Part shown: positions 44,758 to 57,800 of the stretch, piece by piece
Numbering within the stretch: the stretch's first letter is position 1
Layout: each line of letters opens with the position of its first letter
Assembly: GCA_030272155.1 (NCBI GenBank)
Contig: CP126192.1
Span: 2,700,501-2,764,500, forward strand
Source: Tetradesmus obliquus
Lineage: Eukaryota > Chlorophyta > Chlorophyceae > Sphaeropleales > Scenedesmaceae
Length of the DNA stretch: 64,000 nucleotides
Direction of reading: 5' to 3'
Position numbers and translations under genes: made by a program
Notes under the pieces: generated by a model
Told to the model about the DNA's origin: nothing
The model's database searches: none
What the model saw: the letters and a program-made list of their open reading frames with translations, nothing else

Positions 44758-45867
44758 CTTGAACGTCTCCTGTGTGATTGCAGCCAGCGAATAGTGATTG
44801 AGCAAGTCCGTGCACTCTGGCGCCAGCCTGGCGCGGCAACCAACGAAGGCCTTTCCGTCTGTGCTTTTGCTTTCAGAGAACTGCTAAAACCTGTCAAGAA
44901 CACTATGAAAGGTTTTTTGGATAGCCAAACAGACGCCTTACCGCGAAATGTGCGATTTTGTACTCTGAGCTGTTGGCCACTGCAACCACGTCTGATCGTT
45001 GCGGTCATTGATTGAAAACTGACAAGTCAGCAGGCAAAGTTGAAAAACTTCAAGGTCGACAAAAGTTCAAGCGCCAAGGATCAGGCATGTGCCGAGCGGA
45101 AGCGGGGGACCGGTTACACTTCCGAAGTGATGCTGCCGTTCGAATTGCTACCACGGCACCACGGCACCACGGCGTGGCACGGCATATCACGGACACTCGC
45201 AGAAACAACATTAAACGTTGCTGAAGCAGTGTGCATAGCATTGCTACCAGCAAAACACCCATTACACTTGGCACTTCCCCATCAGCAAAGTACTTTCTTT
45301 ACTCACTAGTGACTCGACCAGCTCCAGACATGCAGGCTGGTGAATCCAACTAGTTGATAGTACTATCAGCCATGCCATGTGGCATGCACATATGCCTTGC
45401 AGCTATACTGTGTACACAGATGCCACGCCAACCATTCAGCAGTTCTTGTTTCGCCCAAGAGTCACGCACACCCACGGCCATAACTCAGTGAAGGACAGCA
45501 CTCATCAGCACATACACCAGGCACCACCAGGCACAAACCCGGGTGCCACCAGCACACTGCGTATTCATCTGCTGCCAAAACATTGAGTGCTTAAAAGTTC
45601 TCAAAATTTGTCAAAACACCATGTCAAACACACACAACCTGATCACGTCATGCTCTGGCTGCCTGCACGGCAGCCGCAGAGTGCACATGCAACACTATCA
45701 CCTATAACCTGCGCCTGGCAATGACGATGATGCTCTAGCCCTGTCTGAGTATCCACAAAGAAGCAGAAGGCATACAACAATCACACCATTCGCCCGTGGC
45801 GGTGTTGCCGCCGGCACAGTATGGCAGCATGAAGACGTGAAAGCCTGTCCACCGAAACACCCACGGC
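44758..45867. other. Intergenic region between two minus-strand genes
   Basis: Promoter and 5' UTR of the secreted-protein gene and 3' UTR of the lipid-transfer-protein gene. It contains a short tandem of CCACGGCAC units near 45151-45178. No gene is supported. Confidence 0.5.
45262..45266 (-). terminator. TGTAA polyadenylation signal of the SABRE-like gene
   Basis: Minus-strand TGTAA about 600 bases past the stop at 45868. A second candidate is near 45114. Confidence 0.4.
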
Positions 45868-48800
45868 CTACGCCGCCAGCACGGCAGCCGCAGCAGCAGT
45901 CGGCGGTGGCGGCGGCGGCACATTCCCCAGCAGCAGGGCCACCTTCTTCTGCTTGTGCTTCGCGCGCAGCGCGTCCCTCATAAGATCTAAATAATCATTC
46001 CCACCCCCCAGTACGCTGTCCCCAGCCGTGCCGGCCCCATCCTCGCCACCTGCGCTGCCTTCTCTCAGCCCTGCCAGCTCTGCTTCATCCAGCCCCAGGC
46101 CAGAATCCCCGCCATGCAACCGCAGCCGGCCCCCGGCAGGCCGCCGGCCTTTCAAAAGTGACAGCAGGCCTGCGCGGAAGCCGCTGCTGGCGCGCAGCTC
46201 CAGGGTGTCTGGGGGCTCGCTGGAGAAGGTGGGGATCTGCAGCTCCTGCAGCTTGCGCGCCTGCAGCCCGCTGACAGACTTGACCAGCGAGCGGATGGCG
46301 TCCCACTTGTACCTGCGATGGCGTTACAGGCGTGCAGTTGGGGCAGCAGGGAGGGTTGGGGTGTGATGAGGTGCAGGGCAGGCCACGCTTGCAGCGCATG
46401 TTGCGGCAATGCTGGAGACATGCAGGCAGAGGCCTCATACAATGAGCATGCTCTGCGGAAGCATCTGATGCATCTCATGCCCCACCAACACCAGCCCAAG
46501 CACCATGGCCGTACATGTGTACACAGACAGATACGCACACACACAGGCGCACACATCCACATCCCCATACCACGCACCTGTTGAGCACCGTCGTCCAGCC
46601 GCCGTCAATGTTGCGGTACACGCGGTTATCCAGCACCAGCCCAAAGCCGCTGATGCTCAGCGGAGGCCCCTCGTACGTCAGCCGCGCATTCACGCGGTTG
46701 AAGCGCACGTGCTTGAACTTGATGCTGCGCACAGGCACCGCGCGGCTGGCAACCGCATTAGAGCCAGCAGTGCCGCCAGCAGCACCACCACCGGCAGCCG
46801 CAGCATTGCCGCCAGGTGTTAGTGGCGCACCAGATGATGCTCCGGTAGCTGTCCCGGCACTACCACCGGGTGTCATAGGCGTGCTGCTTGCTGCAGCAGC
46901 GCCCGCCCCAGCACCGCCGCCTGCACTGCCTGCACCTGCTGCTGCTGCTGCTCCGCCGCCCCCTGCAAATGCCCCTGGCCCCACACCAGCTACAGTCGTG
47001 CCGCTGCCTGGTGTAGTGGGTGCATTGGCAGCCGCTGCTGCCCTGCCTGCCCTGCCGCGCAGCACCGTGCCGTAGCGCATCATCAGCGCTGCATCCGCAC
47101 TCACTGGCTGCACACACGCCCCAGGTGATGCCGGCACCGCTGCTGCTGCTGCTGCTCCCGCCAGCTGCAGGCCTGCTGCTTGCGCTGCTGCACCGCCTGA
47201 CGACCCAGATGCCGCGTAACAGCTTGCTGCATCCATCACGCTTTCCACGGCCAAGCTCGCCGCGTCATCAGCGCCTGAGCCAGCTGCAAGCCCTGCTGCT
47301 GGCAGCTGCCCAGCTTCTGTCGCAGGGGAGTCCACTGGCGTAGCAAGCCCTGCCCCTGCCCTGCCCTGCTCCAGTGAATGCACACTAGCAGTGTCTAGCT
47401 CCAGTGGCGGCACCACAATCTGCGGCTGTGCAGAGCCCAGAACACCTGCACCGCCTGTTGCAGCAGAAGACAGCGGGGACGCTCCCGCAGAGGCAGCAGC
47501 TGCAGCCACACGCCGGCTGAAGATGGACGGCCGGCGAGGCGCGGATGCTGTCAGCGGCCCCACTCCTGGGCTGGCAGCTGCTGCGCCTGCTGCTGTGGTG
47601 CTGCTGCCTGAGCCAGCACCCGCTACGGCCTTGCTGCGGGTGGTACCAGGTGTTGCAGCGCTGCTGCTTGCGCCTGCTGAACCTAACGTCCCTATGGCAG
47701 GGGCCAGGTCGCCCGGTGCTGTCTGCCGCCGCTTGTCCTCCCGCACGCCTACAGGAGCAACAGCACAACATCATCAATGGGCACACCCAAAACAATCTCA
47801 TTACGCAAAACAAGCAGAGCAAAAGCCAACCAGCAAGCTGAGCCCAGCTGCAGCACCAGGGCTAGGTCCCAGACTGGCTGCAGCAAAACGGGCTGACATG
47901 CGGGATCGCAGCAGTGCTGTTGCGCACAACACACAACTTGCAGAGCAACTGCAACCAGGCATGCGTGCACAGCAGCATGCTGCCCGCACCTGCAGGCTTG
48001 GGGCCGCCTCGTGCATTGGCTGCTTCCGGCTGGCCCTTGCCCCCCTTGCCAGCAGCACCAGGCAGCAGCTTGCTGTCCTCATCCTTGAGGTTGAAGTAGT
48101 CCTGCAGCGCTGCCGCCAGCGCAGCAGTCAGGTGCACCCGAATGGGGTGCACCAGCACCTCAATGTGCTCATACACCACATGCCGCTTCTCCAGCGCACC
48201 ATGAATGGCATAAATGCGCACTAGCTCGTCTCGCTCCCAAGACTCATCGGGATTCCAGGGAGCCAGGATGATCCCTGCCTCCTCGGCTGCTGCTGCTGCT
48301 GCAGCTGCAGAAGGCCCCAGCTCACGCGGCGTGAGGCACTGCACCGGCTGCGCCAAACTGCTGCTTGTAGTGCTGCCGCCCGCGCTATGCACCACGCTAC
48401 CTTCCGCTGCTGCTGCTGCTGCAGGGCCGTCAAGTGCTGCTCCCCCGCCGCCCGTGCCTGCGCCGTGAATGTACTGGCTCAGGCTGGTCAAGCTGGACCT
48501 GCCGATGCGGCTGGGCGTGGCCTCTGCTGCTGTGGCGGCTGCTGCCGCTGCCGCCGCCTGCTGCTGCGGGTCCCTGAAGGTGGCTGTGTGCAGCTGGATC
48601 TTGGTGGTGCCTGTGTGGTCCTCGCTGCGGATGCTCTGGTAGGTGATGCCCTGCGCAGTTGTGTTTGAGGTGTTTGTGAGGCGCGAGCAGAAGTGCCGGC
48701 AGCAGTTGAGGAGGATGAGAGTGGTGAACTGAAAGGCAGAGGCAGGCATGCAATTGCACAGCGACTGCAAAACACAAACCAGCATGCCACTGCACATGCC

Positions 48801-51800
48801 TACGTGCCTGCAGTTGCACGCGCATACGCAGGCCCACACGGCAGACAGCTCACAGGCACGGCAATCGCCCTCCCAGGCGCCCACTGCTGCCCCCCTCCAG
48901 CCCCTTTGCCCAGCCACTGCACCTCACGCACGCCTCACCTGCAGCTCTCCCTGCACGATCACGGTGTTGCCCTTGCTCAGCGCCCAGTCGATGGTGTCCA
49001 CGGTGAGGCTCACGCCCATGGAGTCGCGCTGTCGCACCTTGAGCAGCCCTGCCTCGTTGCGCAGCAGCGCCAGCACCACTCGGCTGGCTGCAATCGCATC
49101 CAGTGCCCCCTGCAGCTGCTCCTGAGCCCACCAGACGACCGTCTGCCGCTCAGACACCAGCACCAGGCTGTCCAGCCCACCAGGCAGCCCCTGCTGCTGC
49201 AGCAGCAGCGTTGAGGCGCCTGACTGGTTCCGCATGAGGCCTGCCAGGCTGCCGCAGCTGCCAGCTGGAATGCCAGAGCCGCTGCGGCTCGCGGTGCCTG
49301 CTGCTGCCAGCATGGCGAGGCTGCTAGTGCTGCTGCTGGCGTGCACTGACGTCACGCCCCTGAGCTGCAGCTGCTGCTGGTGCTGCGGCCGCTCGCCTGC
49401 TGCGCCTGCAGCTGCCAGCGCCAGTACCAGCCCTACTGATGCCTCCTTGATGTCTGCACAGACAGCCGCGCCCCTGGCTGCAAGGCCTGCAGCGTATACA
49501 CTGCTGTACTCGCTCTCACCATAGCAGCTAGACGCTGCAGCATCCTCCCATGCTGCGGCAGCGCTCCGGCCGTGCTGCTGCAGCACGTGCTGCGCATACT
49601 GCTGCTGCTGCAGGTGCTGCTGGTGTGCGTGCAGCACCACTGCAAGCTCTGCTTCTAGGCCGCGCTGTCTCTCACGCAGTGACTGCAGCGTCTCCAGCGC
49701 GTACTGCACGTCCTGGTTGTCATCGTCCTCGCTCATGCCATCTGGGTTGCGGCACATGCCCCGCACCGACGCTGGGAACTGCAGAGAGAGAAACACAGCA
49801 GCAGTGACAGATGTTGCAGACAATGCTGCACAGTGAGCACAATGCAGCTGGTGCTGTAGCATGCAGTGCTGTAGCCAGCGGCACAACAAGGAGCTAGTAC
49901 CTCCTGCAATCTGCAGCAGCGTCAGCTGCCGGCCTTCCTGCAGGCGCACTGACATTGCTGCAACTTGCTGCACCCTCATTACCAGATCACCCCACATCAT
50001 CAGATGCACCTCACAAAATGTGCAAACAGCAATGCCCCTCACCGTGGGCAGCGGTGCCATGGCAATGTTCTGGATCACATCCACCAGCACCTCAAACTGC
50101 CGGCTGTCCAGGCGCGCGCCAATGGCAGGCACATGCAGCCGCAGCTCCTGCGCCGCAGATGCTGCAAAGCCCGCAGCCGGCAATCCACTGCTGCTGCTGC
50201 GGCGGCCATTGCGGTCCTGCTGCGATGGCGGCTGGATTTGCATCTGGGCGCTGCTGACAGGGCCGGCGTTCAGTGCAGCTGCTGTGGCGCTGTTGGCGGC
50301 TTGCTTGGTGGTCACCAGCTGGCACTGCAGCAGCAGAGCAAGCAAACACCAGCAGCGGCAACAAAAAGCGGGCAGGGGCATGAGTTTGCAGAGCTTCACG
50401 ACCGGCGTATCAAGCCATAGCTTTATGGCCTTGTTGGCTCCTGGCCAACCAGTCACAGTGCAAAGGTAATTCACTTCATCGTCTGACATCATCTGCCCTA
50501 GGCGCCAAGGCATCTGTCTCCTCTGCTTTCTCGCCACGACACCTGCAGCACGCCATCACTGCATATACACAACCCTGCGCACCTTGAACGGCAGCAGCAC
50601 CTGCCGCATGATGCTCTCGGCGCCCGCTGGCGTAGCAAGCTTGCCGTTTGCAATCTCCAGCCACAGCGGCGCCTGCTGCGGGTTGCCCTCGCTGCACACG
50701 ACATGCGCCTGCACCTGGTCCATCTTGAATGACACGCTGCGCTCCAGGCGAGCTGGGTTGAGGTGACCCATCAGCAGCGCTGAGTTTGTGCCCAGCACCA
50801 GGCTGCCGCGCGCATTGTCAGACACCAGGTTGACCTGGCGGCAGCAGCAGCAGGCAGGGCATGAGCACAAGAACATCAGCAAGGCCACGCGGCAAGGCAG
50901 GTGTAGCAGGGGCGCAGCACATGCACAGCAGATATGGAGACAGGTCAGATAACAATGCGCCCAGCAAGTTGAAGCCTATGAGCAAAAGTAACTTTAACAT
51001 GCACATGTCTTTGGTAACCACAACCAGCCACAGGGGTGAAGCTTCAACTGCATGCTCACCTGCACTTGCACAAACTCAATCTCGTACTCCAGCAGCACCT
51101 CCTCCTTGCCGCCAGAGCTCTGCTGCTGCTGTGCACGCAGGCTGCCGCTGCCGCTGCTGTCCACACTGGCCCTGCTGCCGTCATCAGAGTGCACGCTGCG
51201 CGGCGACTCATCATCAGCTCCAGCCACCACAGTCACAGCCCGCGGACCAGCAGCAGCAGGCCCTTTGACCGCCCGCACAGCAACAGCTGCATGCCCCGCA
51301 CCTGCTGCAGCAGCAGCAGCCCCGTAGTCATCTGCTGCTGCCGTATCCGAGCCAACGCTGCTTGTGCTGCATGCAGCAAGGTCACCGGCGCTGCGTGGCC
51401 GCTGCTTGCCTGCGCGGTCGCGCGCGCCTGCGGCAGCCGCCGCTGCCTCTGCAGCTGCCCTGTTCTCCTGCAAGATGCGCTGCAGCATAAGCTCCTCATC
51501 AAACACTGACGACACCATGCTGCTGCTGCCGCTGCCTTGCCCGCCCTGCGCTGCTCCTGCAGCACTCCCCACCTCGCCGCTGCCGTGCCGCTGCAGCTGC
51601 GTTGCCCCTGCACTCGCAGCACCTGTGCTGTTCCTGCTCAGGTTGAGTGCCTCTGCGCCATCCGAGCGGGAGCGGGCCATACCAGCAGCTTTGGGGCTGC
51701 CGCTGCCGCCGCCGCTCTCCCCTGACTGCTGCTGCTGCTGCTGCTGCTGGTTCTTCTGCGTGCTGATGCGCGTGGGGCCGCGTGGCTGGCCAAAGGCAAT

Positions 51801-54800
51801 GCCGCTGAAGGACTTTTGGATGTGGTGGAACAGCAGCATGCATGTGTCGCGCAGCTCCCCAGGGCACAGCAGCTTCACGTCCTGCGCGATCATGCGGATG
51901 GGGCGCTTGGGAATGGGCGGCTGCAGCGGCACCCGGCACAGCATAGCAGAAGCAGCAGCAGGACAGCAGCAGGATGGGCCATTAGTAGCGGTTGAGACCT
52001 CTTGCCCTGGCCACGACACTGCAGGGCAGGGAAAGGGAGCATGCCTGGGGAGCACAGCCCTCCAAAGCAATAACAGCACAGACCTAGCTGCATCACGGCT
52101 GCGACGTGCGGTGTCATGCACGCCTTCCACAGAGCAGCTATGGCATGCTGTGCAGGCAGCTGTGCAGCTGGTCTGCAGCTGCTAGAGCAGCACCCTATCG
52201 CGTTGCCTACCGGGTCCACAGGGATCACGCCAGGCTGCAGCGCCTGCGCTGCGGCAGCAGCGCTGTCCGCGGGCGCCTGCCGCAGCAGGAAGCACGCCGC
52301 AGCAGCGATCAGCCCCTGGTTGAACCCAGGCAGGTCTGAGGCCTCCTCCTCAGCAGCCGCGCCGCCTGCATTGCCAAGCCTGCTGCCTTTCAGCGGACTG
52401 CCGCGGCTGGGGCTGCCTTGCCCTGAGGCCCCCGCTGCTGCGCCATACCCCTGCCGCACACGATCGAGGTGATCCGGCCCACCCCTGCGGCCGCCTGCAG
52501 GCGTGCCCAGGCCTGCTGAAGAGCCCCATGCAGCGCCAGCAGCAGCAGCGGCAGCAGAGCCTCCCAGCATTGCTGACAGCTCGTCGCCCTGGGGCTTGAT
52601 GATCTTCATGTCGTATGCTTCGACTGACAGGCTGGCCATGAACTGGCGCATGGAGTCCTTGAGGCGGCTGCCGTTGCTGAACTGCTGCGTGCGGCGGTAG
52701 CGCGAGTAGGTGAACGTGTTCATGTAGCGCACGCTGCAGTGGGCAGCAGGGCAGGCGTGAGGGTGTGAGAAGAGCGTGATAGCGATCACAGCACGCGATG
52801 GGAGTGGTGCGTTGCACGCTACATGCCGAACATCACACAACCACGCGGTCGCCCAAAACAGCAGCAGGGACAGCTGCAATACATGGCGTGCATCCCAGCT
52901 CTGCAGCTACGCACAAGGTGCCTGCCCCGCACTCCCTGAAAAGCACCAGCAGTGTGCAGGCGCCACACCCGCAGCCAACTCTTTTCTGCACAGGCATCTG
53001 CTCACACCAGGCAAACTGTGCAACCCCAGCCACCCCTTTACCACAGACCCACCTGCTGAGCGCGATATACACCATGTCGGAGGGATCCTCCGCGTCCTGT
53101 GCGTCATGGTGCACCCTGAACACATCAGCCGTCAGCGCAATCTCCACCTGCTGCTTCAGCAGCGGCATCGCCACGATCTGTGCCCGCACTGCCGCCACCG
53201 CCTTGGCTGCCGCTGCAGCCGCCGCGGAGCGGTCCCGCACATAGAACGGCTTCAGCTTGCGGCTCAGCCGCACCACCGCACTCGGATTAACCAGCGTGTC
53301 AACCGCATCAATGATGTACTTCATCTGGAACTCTCCAATGAAGGCGTGCGGCAGATTGTACGGCTGGTAGTAGTGCCAGCACGCCGCTGCCACGCCAGCT
53401 GGCCCCGCGCCGCCCAGCCCTGCTGCCGCTGCCGCGCCAATCCCTGCACCTATCCCTGTGCTGCGGCCGCCTGCGCCTGGGATGTTGCCGACCGATGGCG
53501 TGCGGTCTGAGTTCACTGCGATGTCGATGCCCAGCGACCAGCCCTCACACTTCATCATGCTGAAGACATCGATGACCTCCTGGGGCTTGGCATCGGGGCC
53601 TGGCGGCGCTGTGAGGATGGGAAAGGCGTGGTGGAACAGCTGGCTGCGGCCGCCCGGCAGCTTGGTGGAGATGTTGAACACGGCCGTGGTCAGGGGCAGG
53701 TGGAAGGCGGGCAGCACCAGCAGCGAGTCCCCTGCAGAACAACGATCCAAGAAGCAGAGGCATCAGCATCAGCATCAGCATCAGCAGCATCAGCATCAGC
53801 ATCAGCATCAGCAGCATCAGCAGCGTTGGCATCGCATCAGGTGGTCTGGCAGCAGGTCCAGCTTGCGCGGGCTTGACAGCACAAACAGAGGCAACGACAG
53901 CAGTATATACACACACAAGAGGCAGCATATCTTGCCAGCAAGCCCATTGTTGTAACAACGACCCAATAAAATCTTGCTGGGGGACCTGCTGTTTATCCGT
54001 GCTGCACAGCACACACCTGATGCTGTGCAGTTCTGCAGCGCAACTGCTCACTTGCCAAAGCTGCAGAGTGCAAATTGCACACCGAACCAACAGGGCACCC
54101 TGAGGCCAGTATTAGCTGCCACTGTTGCCCACCTGACCGCGCATCAGGTGCCGCCATGTGCGCAAACGCGCTCAGCTTCGTCGCAGTCAGGTCGATCCTG
54201 CCAGCCGCCACCCCCAGGTTGAGCGTGGCAGCCGTGAGCGCCAGCTTCTCATCACGCAGCCCCACATGCGGGCTCTCTGTATTCGCCAGCACCACAGTGA
54301 GCCCGCGCAGCCGCACACTGGCCACACCCCGCCACATGTACCCGGTCATGTCCCACCAGGGCAGCCCGGGGTGCACCGAGGGAGGCACGGAGCCGTCTGG
54401 GTTCAGGTTGTTGGGCGTGACGAGGCGCTTGAAGGCTATGTTGAGCTGGCCGAAGGGCGCCTCCAGGCCGGGGCAGAAGCCGCCCTGCACATCGTCCAGC
54501 TCAGCCTTCACGTCCGTGTACATCTGATGAAAACGCAGAGCAGGCAGGGGCAGCAGGTGCAGCAGACGCAGCCAATGAGGCATGGGCAGGGGTGGCTGCA
54601 GTAAGGCAATAGCATGGAAGGCTTGCACTCTAGCCAATGTAGCAGGGCGCAGCAGCCACAGAGCCGCTGACTGCTTGAGCATGCGCAAGCAGTGCTTACA
54701 AGTTTGCAAGCTCAATTACGTGTCTGCAGCAAGCAATGTCCTTCTGACTGCATCAAGCCAGCCACAAAGATGAGCGCAGCTGATGACACCAATCAAGTCG

Positions 54801-57800
54801 TCACTGAACTTGTCTTGAGGCAACAGTGCCGCACCTTCATTGGCGGCCGCGTGCCCTTGACCACGATCTGCGCATCCGCCTCATGCCACAGCCCCACAGC
54901 CATGCGCATGGGCCGTGTCTGCGGCGGCGCGCACACCTGGCGCGCGCGGATGAGCAGCCCACTGGCGCCAACGCTGCCGATCGTCGCCGCCATCTGCATG
55001 AGAGGCACATGCATGTTACAAGCTTGGCTGTGTGCGCACATATGCGTGGTTCAGTCCGTTGCTGCTACGTGTGTTGATAACAACTACGCATGAGTGGGGC
55101 TCAGGATGGTGCAGTCCTGTGGCAGTGGTGACCAGCGCTGCACAAGTTCCACGGAGTAAGCAGCTGCATCAACCCCATCACCCCCCTGCAGCACACTGGG
55201 CCTAGCAAAGCCTGCCTGCCTTAACACTCCAGCTGGTGCAACTCTGCCTCACCTCCTCCACGCCTCCAAAGTGCGCCACGATGTCCTGCAGCTTCACGTC
55301 CAGGCTGATGCTCTGGTAGCGCTCCATCAGCACGCCCTGGCTGGAAGGATCCACCCTCTCCACCACCTCTCGAGCCATGGCAGCAGAGCCAGCATGGCCA
55401 GGCAGGCAGATCAGCACCACAGCCTCTGCTCGCGCCAGCGACACGTGCATCACCGCGCGCGAGTGGTGATAGGGGTCGTCTGCCGCGGCATGTAGCGGGC
55501 GGCAGCGCTGCTTGTACATTGCAAACAGCTCGCAGTGCGCCTGCAGCACTGCCTGCTGCATCTCGTTCAAGCCGCTGCCTGCTGCTGCCTGGCCTGCAGC
55601 ACCCTGCGCAAGCTGCTGCTGCTGCTGTAGGGCGGCTAGGTCTGTGGCACTCGCCCCAGCCTGTGAGGCAGCACTGCCTGCAAGCACAGCAGCACTGCTG
55701 GGCAGCGCTGCTGCCAGTGCATCTGCATCAATGAGCCCTACAGCATCTTCATTGTCTGACGAGTCCAGGTCATCAGATGACTCACTGGCTACTTCAGCAT
55801 CAGCTGCTCCATCTAACAGCATGCTATCTGCTGCCATGCTGACGGACTCCGGCTGCCCTGCTGCCAGAGCAGCAGCCGCTGCTGCCTTAAGCGTCGGTGT
55901 GCCAGGCTCTGCGTCTGCTGCTGCTGCTCCTGGAGCTGCTGCTTCTAGTGCTGTCTCCAAAGCTCTGGGGGTCAGAGGTGCCTCAACCAGGTGGTCCCCT
56001 TCGTGCCTGCTGCCATCTGCAGCAGCAACGCCCGCAGCTGCTGGTGTAGCATGCTGCGCTGCCAAGCCAGCGTGCAGAGGGCTGCTGCCAGGCGCCAGCA
56101 TGGACAGCGCAGCAGCAGCTGGGCCGACAGCAGCAGCCGCAGCTGCGTCCGTCACAGAGCCAGCTGCAATCGCAGCAGTCACGGCTGCGCCTCTCCTGCC
56201 CAAGCTGCCCCAGCGCCGCTTCTGCCATTTCTTGCCGCCAGTGCCTGGCGTCTGCATGCTGCCGCCTGCAGCAGCTGCAGCAACCGCGCTGCTGCCAGCT
56301 GCCGCGCCGTTGCCGCCAGTGCGGCTGATCCTGCCCTGTGCAGATGAGCAGCTGGCAAGCAACTGCTCAGTCAGGTGCCGCTCTGCAGCCATAGCTTGCA
56401 GAACAGGCCCATGCAGGCCCAGCCACGTCTCCAGTGGGTGCTGCTCCAGGCTGAACACCACCTGCTGCACATGCACGGACAGCTCCAAGTAAGCAGGCTT
56501 AGCTTTCTTGGCTGCTGAGGGCCTTGCAGCGCTTGAGCTTGGCCTGCTGCTGCCCATTGGCTTGAGCGCTGACTTGGCTGCCTTGAGGCTGGACACAGAA
56601 GCCTTGATAGCTGCCATCCTGGCTGCAAGCACCTGCAAAGACGTTGCACACGCATCGGCACAACAGCAACAGACAACCCGTCAGATAGAAGCAGGGTTGG
56701 CGCACCCACAACAGCACGTACAAAAACACAAAAACCAAGACACAGCACATCAACATCTGCTCAAGGACATGGCACCCCCCGACTAAAGGTGGCAGGCGTA
56801 TTACAGGTCGCCTTTCAGCTGCGTACTCTTGTCTTTGCCTGAGCTGCGCTGCTCACCGGTTTGACAGCCTTGGCCCATGTCTCACACACCACGATGATAC
56901 GCCCAGGAGCCTCATCGTGTGGGATGTCCAGCAGCACACGCTCCGCATACACCTCAAACCCAACCAGAGCGCCAGCAGCAGCTGCTGCAGCACCGCCTGC
57001 AGCAGCCGCACCATCGTTGCTGCGGCCAAAGCTGATGCTGCTGCTGGCGTGGCTGCTGCTGCTGGTGCTGGGTGTTGCCGCATCATCAGGCACCTTGCAG
57101 CGTTCCCGCGCTGCCTGCTGGCGTGCCGCCTGGCGCTGATACAGCGCAGCATCCTTCAGGTTGAATGGCCTGCGGCTGCCCAGTGAGGCTGACGGCACAG
57201 GGTCATCAATCGACTGCCAGCTCTGCACCCCACCATCATCAAAGTAGCGGATGCTCTCCGTGCTGGCAGAGCAATCGTACTGCTGCTGCTGCTGTATGTG
57301 GCCCCTCTGGTTTCCTGCAGCATCCAGGCTGCTGCCACACAAGGGGCTGCTGCTGCGCTGCATTGAGCATGCAGCAGCTGCTGCAGCAGTGCCGGGCGGC
57401 AGCCAGCCTGGCAGCTGGTGCAGCGCTAAGTGAGGAACCTGCACCACAGGCCGCTCGTTGATGCTGAACCGAAGCTTTTCAAGCACAGCCTGCTCTAGCA
57501 CGCTGCTGTACTTGACCAGCTCTAGCTGCACCTGCAGCGCGTCGTGGTCACACACCGACAGCTGCACCGCAACATCCTGCAGGCGCGACTCAAGCGCAAG
57601 CACCGGCTTCTGCTGCTGCTGCTGAGGCGGCAGCGCACCGCTGCAGCTGCTACGGGACACCGGAGGCAGGCCACCAGACTGCGCCTCGGCAACTGATGCG
57701 GCTAGCCTGAGGGGCGAGCCCGCAGAGTCCCGTGCCACTGGCGTCACTGGAGACAGCAGCTCCCCTGCTGCAAGGAAGCTGAACGAATCCAGCCTCTCTA

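Noticed and set aside
50340..50520. In-frame stretch MMSDDEVNYLCTVTGW in the SABRE-like gene
   Set aside because: It is continuous with exon 15, but LPFK joins CQLVTTKQ in phase at a clean CTGCAG acceptor at 50325. I treat the stretch as intron, though an extra exon is not fully excluded.
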